Source: Hyphomicrobiaceae bacterium (lineage in GTDB: Bacteria > Pseudomonadota > Alphaproteobacteria > Rhizobiales > Xanthobacteraceae). Taken from it: a stretch of DNA of 64,000 bases. A model generated the notes under the pieces. That model did not search any database, had not been told where the DNA came from, and worked only from the letters and a program-made list of their open reading frames with translations. A program made the translations under genes and the position numbers. The first letter of the stretch is position 1. The number at the start of each line of letters is the position of its first letter. The stretch is from assembly GCA_021324465.1 (NCBI GenBank), contig JAJPJB010000069.1, forward strand, positions 89,585-153,584, read 5' to 3'. Shown here in pieces: positions 57,651 to 64,000 of the stretch.

Positions 57651-59492
57651 TTAGTGCCCGAGCAAATCCCGTACCGCGCGCCCGGCTTGATCGATGGCGA
57701 GATGGGCATAGGCGTCGCCGCCGGCATCCGAGTTGGCGATGGCGACCCGACCATGGGTCCGCCGCGCCACTTCGAGGACGCGCTCTTCGTAGTCGTCCGG
57801 ATCGAACAGCGAATTCGCCACATAACCGTAGCCGTGCGGCCAGCGATTGACGGTGATCGCCGCGATATCGCGTCCGCTCGAAAAGCCGGCGGGGCCGAGC
57901 ATGCGATCGAGCTGATCGCGGATGCGCGTCTCGAAATCGGCAAATGTCATCGTAAGCAATTTCTCCCGGCCGATGCGAAACTGCGCGCGGGCATCGAGTC
58001 CTGAATTCGGCGCGCCAGGCACATGCTCAAGATGCAGCACCATCGGCTCCGCCGGATCGCGCGGATGGCGATAGCCGCCGAGATCGACCGGGAAATCAAG
58101 CGCGGCCTCGCTGAAGAAAGCGGTTGGCGCGGCAATCCCTGAAACCTTCAGTGCGAGCCATGGCTCCCAATTGCGCACGGCCACATTGGCATAGACCAGG
58201 GGCGTCTTGACATTCTGCGCAAGCGCCGCGCGTTGCGCCGCCGGCAGTTCCGGCATCAGATAGGGGATCATCATGTGAAAGCAGGCCAGCACAGCATGCT
58301 TTGCGGTGACGCGGTGCGGCGCGCCGCCGCGCACATAGCCGATGGTGACCTCATCGTTCGTCTGGCGCACGTCTATCACGGTCGAATCGAGGCGGACCCG
58401 CACGGCGTTCTCGTCGCGGTCGAGCCGGTCATAATCGAACGGTGCGAGCACGATGTCGTCCATAGTCGTGCCGGTCGCAACGCCCGGGATGAACGAACGC
58501 ACCAGAAGGCGGGCCAGCGAGGCGTTGCCATCGGGGAAATGATAGATATAGGGCTCGCGCCATTCGGCCGGCATCTCGTGGGAAAGGCCTAGGCCGGCAA
58601 AGCCCGGATAACCGAAATCGCGCAGGTCGGCGGCAGCGACCGCGTCGGCGCCAAGCCCGAAAAAGCCAAGCGGCCGTCCTTGAAAGCAATTCGCCACCTC
58701 CTCGCTGCAGCCGCAGATCCTGATCAGGTAGTCGCGATAGCTTGTGGTCTTGAGAATATGCTGTTTTTGCTCAGCCGATTTGCCGGCAAGCGGATCGCGC
58801 TGGGCTTGGTAGAGCGAGCGCAATTGCGTCTTGCTTTCGTCGGAGAGTGGCGTGGCCGCGATGAACTGCTCAAGCCCGGGCCGCGCCTCGTGTCCGCGCG
58901 ATAACATGACGTCATCCGGGACGAGCGTGTCGCGCCCAAATGTCTCGCGATCGAAGAATACGCCGCGCGACAGCCCGAGCGAGCCATAGAAGCCGTCGTC
59001 GAACGCAACCTCAAACCGCGCCACGTCGACGCCCAGATCACGCAACAGGCTTTTGGCGACGTCGCTCCATAATGTCTTCGGCGACTGGATCGACTGGCTG
59101 CCCCCATAGCCGATCAGAAGCCGCTGGCTGGGCTTGAATTCATTGCGCTTGGCATGGCCGCCAAAATCATCGCAATTGTCGAGGACAAGGATGCGCACAT
59201 CCGAGCCAGCGGCGCGGCGATAAAACCACGCGGCGGCGAGTCCGCTGATGCCTCCGCCGACCACGACGAGATCGTAATCAGCTTCGATCGCAACATCGTC
59301 GATACCAAAGCGTCGGCCCTCGCGCGCAAAAGCGTGGGCCACTTCGAACGAGCCGGCATGCTGACCGCGCATGCCGGTGAGCGCCGGCGGATAGCGCGCC
59401 GGATCGGCGGCAAGCTGCGTCATCGGCGTCAGGCCCGAGGCAATGGCGAGCGCCGCGCCGTTGAGAAAATCGCGACGGGTGACGGAAGGCAT
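57651..59492 (-). CDS. Tat-exported FAD-dependent oxidoreductase, spermidine dehydrogenase-like
   Basis: The 613-residue protein begins with a twin-arginine signal (TRRDFLNGAALAIASG) and is therefore exported folded. The FAD-binding GxGxxG motif is VVVGGGISGLAAAWFYRRA near residue 77, and GGHAKRNEF follows. The length, Tat signal and overall pattern resemble SpdH, the periplasmic spermidine dehydrogenase of Pseudomonas, but I cannot exclude another amine oxidase-type substrate. It is transcribed alone. Confidence 0.75.
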   Translation of the reverse strand: MPSVTRRDFLNGAALAIASGLTPMTQLAADPARYPPALTGMRGQHAGSFEVAHAFAREGRRFGIDDVAIEADYDLVVVGGGISGLAAAWFYRRAAGSDVRILVLDNCDDFGGHAKRNEFKPSQRLLIGYGGSQSIQSPKTLWSDVAKSLLRDLGVDVARFEVAFDDGFYGSLGLSRGVFFDRETFGRDTLVPDDVMLSRGHEARPGLEQFIAATPLSDESKTQLRSLYQAQRDPLAGKSAEQKQHILKTTSYRDYLIRICGCSEEVANCFQGRPLGFFGLGADAVAAADLRDFGYPGFAGLGLSHEMPAEWREPYIYHFPDGNASLARLLVRSFIPGVATGTTMDDIVLAPFDYDRLDRDENAVRVRLDSTVIDVRQTNDEVTIGYVRGGAPHRVTAKHAVLACFHMMIPYLMPELPAAQRAALAQNVKTPLVYANVAVRNWEPWLALKVSGIAAPTAFFSEAALDFPVDLGGYRHPRDPAEPMVLHLEHVPGAPNSGLDARAQFRIGREKLLTMTFADFETRIRDQLDRMLGPAGFSSGRDIAAITVNRWPHGYGYVANSLFDPDDYEERVLEVARRTHGRVAIANSDAGGDAYAHLAIDQAGRAVRDLLGH

Positions 59493-59705
59493 AACGGAAG
59501 TCTAGCACACCCGATCGCACAGATTTGAGACCGCGCTGACAGCCGCAATCACGGCCGTTTGGTCGGCAGTGTCGCGCGCCGTCAAGGCCAAGTTTGCGCC
59601 AATCACGGAGGCTCCCGCGCACTTTATGGCATTGCGGCCCTCTCAAATCTATGCATTACCGGCTGGGTGGTGAAAAATCCCGCGCGGTCGACCCGACAAA
59701 TCGAG

Positions 59706-60029
59706 CTAAGGCCCAGGCGGCAGAGGCGGAACGGGCGGCACATGCGCCGCCTCGGGCTTCCCGCGATTGAGCCACGTCATCGACAGATAGGCGCCGACCC
59801 ACGAGCCCGATGCGGCGAACAGAACATAGACCGCATTCGACGTGTAGCTGATCACCGACACGGCAGCGAGCAAATACCAGACTGCGCTCCAATTCGCCGC
59901 CCGAATGCGATGGCGCGCCGCCACGGCCGCGGTAAACATCACAAAGACGGCGTCGGTGACAATGGTGGCGCCAAACACCGCCGCTGCGATTAACGGATTG
60001 AAATGCGCAAAGGGGAGGTTGATTTCCAT
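59706..60029 (-). CDS. small membrane protein of unknown function
   Basis: The 107-residue product has three membrane helices (about 10-36, 48-65 and 70-88) and a Pro-rich C-terminus (HVPPVPPLPPGP). An acidic residue (TDAVF) lies in the first helix. I do not recognise the family; similar short proteins are hypothetical in rhizobia. It is divergent from the ECF sigma factor gene with its promoter between them. Confidence 0.55.
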   Translation of the reverse strand: MEINLPFAHFNPLIAAAVFGATIVTDAVFVMFTAAVAARHRIRAANWSAVWYLLAAVSVISYTSNAVYVLFAASGSWVGAYLSMTWLNRGKPEAAHVPPVPPLPPGP

Positions 60030-60110
60030 GTCGTTGCTCTCTCGCTCTACCGCGGTCCGATTTGCCTGATTGCCGGAGAGTGAAGCATCTTATACAGCCT
60101 GTCGGCTCCG

Positions 60111-60138
60111 GGAACCTTTTCGCCGCGTGGGCGTCTAA
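60111..60138 (+). promoter_or_regulatory. ECF-type promoter of the sigma factor gene
   Basis: GGAACC (60111-60116) and GTCTAA (60133-60138) are separated by 16 bp, the pattern of RpoE-like ECF promoters. The expected start near 60145 is 23 bp before the sigma gene's ATG, so autoregulation is likely. Confidence 0.75.
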
Positions 60139-60167
60139 TGTCGGTTTACGCCAGACGCTGAGGATCC

Positions 60168-60845
60168 ATGCAGCCCGAGCCAAAACTCGCTGATCTAGCC
60201 GCCGATGACGATCTCGTGCTTCGCGCGCGGCACAGGGACGAAGATGCCCTTCGCGCGATCATCCGCCAGAACAACCGGCGCCTGTTCCGCCTTGTCCGCA
60301 GCATCGTGCGCGATGACAGCGAGGCCGAAGAGGTTGTCCAGGAAAGTTACGTCCGCGCGTTCACCAAGCTGGCTGAGTTTCGCGGCGACGCGCGATTGAC
60401 GACTTGGCTGACGCGCATAGCGCTCAATGAAGCCTATGGCCGTCTGCGCCGGCGCCGCACCAGGAGGGTCTTCGAAAAGCTTCAAGCCGCGTCCGCGGAA
60501 ATCATCCTGTTCCCGTTAGCGTCTATGCAGCCCGATCCCGAACGCATCATGGCCCAGAACGAAATCCATAAAATCCTCGAGCGGGCCATTGACGCGCTTC
60601 CGGAGCCGTTCCGTGTCGTCGTGGTGGCGCGGCTGGTCGAAGAAATGAGCATCGAAGAAACTGCCGATTTGCTGGGTCTGCGCCCCGAGACCGTCAAGAC
60701 GCGGCTGCATCGCGCCCGCAAGGCGTTACGCGACGACTTGGAGCGCCAACTCGGAAGGCATCTGACCGAGGCGTTTCCATTTGCCGGCGCACGGTGCGAG
60801 CGTATGGCGGAGGCGGTCATCGCTACGCTTCGCCGTTCGAGCTGA
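60168..60845 (+). CDS. ECF-family RNA polymerase sigma factor
   Basis: The 225-residue protein has sigma2 (about 18-88, with EAEEVVQESYVRAFTKLAEF and the DNA-melting/-10 region ARLTTWLTRIALNEAYGRLRRR) and sigma4 (about 138-190, with MSIEETADLLGLRPETVKTR). A GAGGATCC site precedes the ATG. No anti-sigma gene lies next to it, unlike most ECF loci. The promoter upstream matches its own expected target, and the downstream DUF4142 and cupredoxin genes may be its regulon. Confidence 0.9.
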   Translation: MQPEPKLADLAADDDLVLRARHRDEDALRAIIRQNNRRLFRLVRSIVRDDSEAEEVVQESYVRAFTKLAEFRGDARLTTWLTRIALNEAYGRLRRRRTRRVFEKLQAASAEIILFPLASMQPDPERIMAQNEIHKILERAIDALPEPFRVVVVARLVEEMSIEETADLLGLRPETVKTRLHRARKALRDDLERQLGRHLTEAFPFAGARCERMAEAVIATLRRSS

Positions 60846-60865
60846 AGCCGAGCATACAAATCTCT

Positions 60866-60893
60866 GAAACCTTTCAAGCGCTCGCGCATCCAA
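60866..60893 (+). promoter_or_regulatory. candidate second ECF promoter upstream of DUF4142
   Basis: GAAACC (60866-60871) and ATCCAA (60888-60893) are separated by the same 16 bp as the autoregulatory promoter. They match its boxes at 5 of 6 and 4 of 6 positions. If used, the DUF4142-cupredoxin pair would be under the same sigma factor. Confidence 0.4.
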
Positions 60894-60943
60894 GGGCGTG
60901 AAAGGCTGCGTCCGATGCAGCCGCCAATCACGGAGGTTTGCCG

Positions 60944-61468
60944 ATGACACTCGTCAAGATCGCCGCCGCCTTCGCCGCATTGTTGCTCGCTGGCGGCGTG
61001 GCTCAGGCCCAAGGGGCAAAGCCGAACGACGCGCAAATCGCGCATATCGCCTACACGGCGGGCAAGATCGATATCGAGGCCGCGCAGCAGGCGGTGCAAA
61101 AAAGCAAGAACAAGGACGTTGTCGAATTCGCCAACGACATGATTCGCGATCACACGGCGATCAACGACAAAGCCTTGGCGCTGGTGAAAAAGCTGAACGT
61201 GACGCCGCAGGACAACGACACCAGCAAGGCGCTTGCCAAGCAGGCGGCGGAAAAGCGCGCCGAACTCGCTAAGCTCAACGGCCCGGCCTTCGACAAAGCC
61301 TATATCGACAATGAGGTCGCCTATCACAAGACGGTCAACAACGCGCTGCAAAATACGCTCATCCCGTCAGCGACCAATCCTGGGCTCAGGGACCTGCTGA
61401 CCACCGGACTGAAAATCTTTCAGGGCCATCAGCAGCACGCCGAGCACGTCGCAGCTTCCTTGAGATAG
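60944..61468 (+). CDS. DUF4142 exported protein
   Basis: The ATG at 60944 has GGAGG seven bases upstream and gives 174 residues. A signal peptide ends near VAQAQ. The mature part is a helical bundle typical of DUF4142: QIAHIAYTAGKIDIEAAQQA, KDVVEFANDMIRDHTAIN and the His-rich C-terminus FQGHQQHAEHVAA. DUF4142 proteins have a ferritin-like helical fold, and the function is unknown. It is 98 bp after the sigma factor gene and 8 bp before the cupredoxin gene. Confidence 0.85.
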   Translation: MTLVKIAAAFAALLLAGGVAQAQGAKPNDAQIAHIAYTAGKIDIEAAQQAVQKSKNKDVVEFANDMIRDHTAINDKALALVKKLNVTPQDNDTSKALAKQAAEKRAELAKLNGPAFDKAYIDNEVAYHKTVNNALQNTLIPSATNPGLRDLLTTGLKIFQGHQQHAEHVAASLR

Positions 61469-61476
61469 GGTCAGCG

Positions 61477-61794
61477 ATGCGTGCCACGGCACTGGCGCTC
61501 GGCACCGCGGCGCTCGTTCTGGCGTCAGGAGCCGGGCATGCCGAGGTCATTCGGATCAAGATTGCAAATGTCGCCTACCAGCCAGCACAGGTCACTGCGC
61601 ATGTCGGCGACACGATCGAATGGGTCAATGCCGACGTCGTCGCGCATACGGCAACCGCGCGCAACGGTGCCTTCGATCTTGTCATGGCGCCGAACGGCAA
61701 GAACAGCATTGTTTTGAAAACGGCAGGTGCCATCGATTACTACTGCAAATATCATCCAAACATGACGGGACAAATTTCCGTTGTCCGCGACTAG
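61477..61794 (+). CDS. cupredoxin (amicyanin/plastocyanin-like)
   Basis: The 105-residue product has a signal peptide ending near GHAEV and a cupredoxin fold. Type 1 copper ligands are H57 (VVAHTAT), C90, H93 and M96 in DYYCKYHPNMTGQI. It should carry single electrons in the periplasm or bind copper. It follows DUF4142 by 8 bp, so the two are likely co-transcribed under the ECF sigma factor. Confidence 0.9.
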   Translation: MRATALALGTAALVLASGAGHAEVIRIKIANVAYQPAQVTAHVGDTIEWVNADVVAHTATARNGAFDLVMAPNGKNSIVLKTAGAIDYYCKYHPNMTGQISVVRD

Positions 61795-61864
61795 ATGTGA
61801 ACTTTCGGGAGGTTGTCCGCGCGGCTCGGTAAGCGGGAAAACAGTAGATATACAGAAGAGCCTG

Positions 61865-63037
61865 TCATGCCGCCTTGGCGCCCCACAGCCGCTCGCTCGC
61901 GATTGCGGCGCCTTCGCTCAGCGCGCGCAGCTTTGCCCAGACGATGCTGTCAGCGACCATCGGCTCTTCGCGCACCGCCGTGCCGAAGCCGCAATCGACG
62001 CCGGCGATTACGCGCTCGCGGCCGACGATATCGGCATAGCGGCCAATGCGCTGCGCGACAAGGCGTGGATGCTCGACGAAATTGGTCGTGGAATCGATGA
62101 CGCCGGGAATGAGAATCTTGTCATCGGGAATTTTGATCGTCTTCAGATCTTCCCATTCGTGATCGTGGCGCGGATTGGCCGCCTCGATGCTGATCGCCTG
62201 CACGCGCGCCTTGAACGCGATGTCGATGATTTTGGTCACCGGCAAATCGTGGGTGTGCGGTCCCTCGTAGTTTCCCCAGCAAATGTGCAGCCGCACGCGG
62301 TCGGCGGGAAGGCCTTCGATCGCCGCATTGAGCGCCGCGATGTTGCGCTCGGCGATCTTGGTGCGAAATTCATCGTCGGTGAGATGACGATATTGATTGT
62401 TGCGCGCCGAACCGAGGTCTGGGGCGTCGATCTGCAGCACGAAACCAGCCTCGACTATGGCGCGATATTCAACTTTGAGCACATCGGCGAGCGCTGCGAC
62501 ATAGGCCTCTTCACTCGGATAATGCAGATTGATGATGAAGCGTGTGAGAATGCCCGGTGAGGGCGCCGTCATGAACACTTCGGCCGGCTGTGCCTTCGCC
62601 GCGGCGGCTTTGACATGTGCGATGTCGCGGTCGAGCGCAGAGCGGTCCTGGTAGCGCAATTCGCCGACGCAGCCCGGAAAAGCCACCGCGGCGAAGCTGC
62701 CCTTCTGGCCGAAATCCGGATGCGCCAACAGATCGCGGCCGATCATGATGTCGCGACCCTTTTGCGCGGCGCGTGGATCGGGCGCGATGCCGCTGACACG
62801 ATGGCGGATATAAGTGGTGTAGGATGGCTTGCTCATCTCGCCGTCGCTGACAATGTCGACGCCGGCGGCCACCTGTTGTGCTACGACCTCTTCGACCGCC
62901 TGCGCGGTCACGGCTTCGAACATATCCGGCGCAATGGCCGCGCCCTTTTCCCGATCGAGGATCATGGCGATGAGCGGCTTCGGCCGCGGCAGACTGCCGG
63001 TATGGGTGGTCAGGATGCGGTCGGTGGAAGTTTTCAT
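61865..63037 (-). CDS. MetE-like (cobalamin-independent methionine synthase II family) enzyme
   Basis: The start MKTSTDRILTTHTGSLPRPK at 63037 follows GGGAG and gives 390 residues; the open frame to 63280 overlaps the promoter region of the next gene. Zinc ligands typical of the MetE C-terminal domain are present: H251 and C253 in RLHICWGNYEGPHTHD, a Glu near 285 (SIEAANPRHDHEW) and a Cys in VDCGFGT. Short MetE-like proteins of this kind often act on other methylated or thioether substrates, so the reaction is uncertain. It is divergent from the cyclase gene. Confidence 0.82.
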   Translation of the reverse strand: MKTSTDRILTTHTGSLPRPKPLIAMILDREKGAAIAPDMFEAVTAQAVEEVVAQQVAAGVDIVSDGEMSKPSYTTYIRHRVSGIAPDPRAAQKGRDIMIGRDLLAHPDFGQKGSFAAVAFPGCVGELRYQDRSALDRDIAHVKAAAAKAQPAEVFMTAPSPGILTRFIINLHYPSEEAYVAALADVLKVEYRAIVEAGFVLQIDAPDLGSARNNQYRHLTDDEFRTKIAERNIAALNAAIEGLPADRVRLHICWGNYEGPHTHDLPVTKIIDIAFKARVQAISIEAANPRHDHEWEDLKTIKIPDDKILIPGVIDSTTNFVEHPRLVAQRIGRYADIVGRERVIAGVDCGFGTAVREEPMVADSIVWAKLRALSEGAAIASERLWGAKAA

Positions 63038-63272
63038 CGGGCTACTCCCTGGAGTTTTCTTCTCGCGCCTGCCTCTTCCAATCTGGCAGGCACGGCCGGT
63101 CGAATGTGACGTTGCTGCTCCCAGCAGCCAAGGACACCAAGGGCAAATGACGCGCCGGCGCGCAGGCATCGCCTCCTGCGCAGCGTTGTCGAAGTCCAGA
63201 ACGAGCGATACTGTGCGCGGCACGCACCGTCGAGCAAGAGCGCCGCACGCAGAGGAGAGGGTGGAAAACAGC

Positions 63273-63959
63273 ATGCGCATCGTCGATCTGAGCCGGGAGC
63301 TTTATCACCGCACGCCGTCCTATCCGGGGCAGCCGCCGATTATCCATGGCATCTGGAAAACGCACGAGGAGGCGCTGGCCGAGTCCGGCGGCGTCCACGG
63401 CAACAGCGTAATGTTCTTTTCCATGCCGGACCACGGCGGCACGCATATCGACGCGCCGCGCCATTTCGGCAAGCGCGGCACACCGATCGACAAATATCCA
63501 CTCGAATACTGCATCGTGCCCGGTATCTGCATCGATCTGCGCCATATCCCACCGCGCGCGGAGATCACGCCCGAGCATCTCGACGCGGCGGTGAAGAAGG
63601 CGGGTGTGCCAATCCCGACGAAAGGCACGGTGCTGCTGTGCACCGGCCATCATGCGCGCACCTTCCCGACGGCGGCCTATTCAACCGACAATCCAGGCGT
63701 GAATGTCGCGGCGACGGAGTGGCTTGCCCGCCAAGGTATCGTGCATTTCGGCATCGATTCGATGCGGCCGGGCCCGGAGGGCAAAGTCAATACGCTCGTC
63801 CATAAAGCCTGCCTCGAGCTCGATATCACCCATATCGAGAGCCTGTGCAATCTGGAGAGCCTGTTGGGCCAGGGCCTGTTCCAGTTCATCGGTCTGCCGC
63901 TGAAATGGCGCGAAGGCACCGGGTCGCCGATCCGCGCCGTCGCCGTGTTCAACGACTGA
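63273..63959 (+). CDS. cyclase-family (kynurenine formamidase fold) hydrolase
   Basis: The 228-residue protein shows the canonical metal motif H-x-G-T-H-x-D-x-x-x-H-F as MPDHGGTHIDAPRHF, with H54, H58, D60 and H64. The start RIVDLSRELYHRTPSYPGQP and the later GTVLLCTGHHARTF and HKACLELDITHIESL segments fit PF04199. ATG 63273 is used; GTG 63261, closer to GAGGAGAGG, would add four residues. The substrate could be an N-formyl or cyclic amide. It differs in size and motif from the other cyclase gene at 48565. Confidence 0.88.
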   Translation: MRIVDLSRELYHRTPSYPGQPPIIHGIWKTHEEALAESGGVHGNSVMFFSMPDHGGTHIDAPRHFGKRGTPIDKYPLEYCIVPGICIDLRHIPPRAEITPEHLDAAVKKAGVPIPTKGTVLLCTGHHARTFPTAAYSTDNPGVNVAATEWLARQGIVHFGIDSMRPGPEGKVNTLVHKACLELDITHIESLCNLESLLGQGLFQFIGLPLKWREGTGSPIRAVAVFND

Positions 63960-64000
63960 CGGCGGAAACAAGTTTTGACCCAAGGGACGCTCCGATGCAG

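Noticed and set aside
62829..63272. N-terminal extension of the second cyclase gene
   Set aside because: It runs opposite the MetE-like gene and its upstream region and adds 148 residues not found in the cyclase family.

Overview
The window is high-GC DNA with the layout of an alphaproteobacterial chromosome, most likely Hyphomicrobiales (Rhizobiales) near Bradyrhizobium, Pseudolabrys or Rhodoplanes. Pointers are a SAM-II riboswitch ahead of metZ, an F0 operon with both b and b' subunits, the coxB-ctaD-ctaB-coxF-ctaG-ctaE order behind tldD and an IalB-type gene, an ALAS-type hemA, and five Bug/TctC binding proteins. No prophage, insertion sequence, CRISPR array or rRNA operon was seen. Most of the window is core genome, with a catabolic accessory part from about 35.5 to 64 kb.

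Left part (1-10.1 kb): a truncated opgC-type acyltransferase followed by two SGNH hydrolase paralogues; metZ on the minus strand under a SAM-II riboswitch with a readable promoter and an attenuator-like terminator; a long-form dcd; a secreted two-PAN-module protein; lepB, tldD, a Bug protein and an IalB-like protein.

10.7-17.2 kb is the aa3-type cytochrome c oxidase cluster with its assembly factors, tightly overlapped. 17.4-20.9 kb carries thrC, an M16 peptidase and a GNAT acetyltransferase. 21.9-24.4 kb is the minus-strand F0 operon atpI-atpB-atpE-atpG(b')-atpF(b). 25-28 kb holds yjbQ, a lysR-type regulator and a decayed RND efflux pump fragment. 28.2-32.5 kb is a convergent two-component pair: a LuxR-type response regulator and an 1184-residue sensor kinase built on a sodium/solute symporter domain (CrbS/CrbR-like). 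hemA at 34-35 kb has a near-perfect FixK/FNR site correctly placed for class II activation.

Right part (35.5-64 kb): catabolic and uptake genes (an IlvD/Edd-type dehydratase, an M24-fold protein lacking two metal ligands, an LLM flavin oxidoreductase, a D-tartrate dehydratase-like enolase with two Bug proteins, two cyclase-family hydrolases, a MetE-like enzyme), mixed with an MCP, tRNA-Thr(GGT), murA, msrB, an L,D-transpeptidase, a TAXI binding protein paired with a membrane J-domain protein, a Tat-exported spermidine dehydrogenase-like flavoprotein, and an ECF sigma factor with its own GGAACC/GTCTAA promoter upstream of DUF4142 and cupredoxin genes.

Functions are from reading sequence and family motifs without database searches. 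Start codons were moved from the longest ORF where a ribosome binding site, overlap or family N-terminus supported it.
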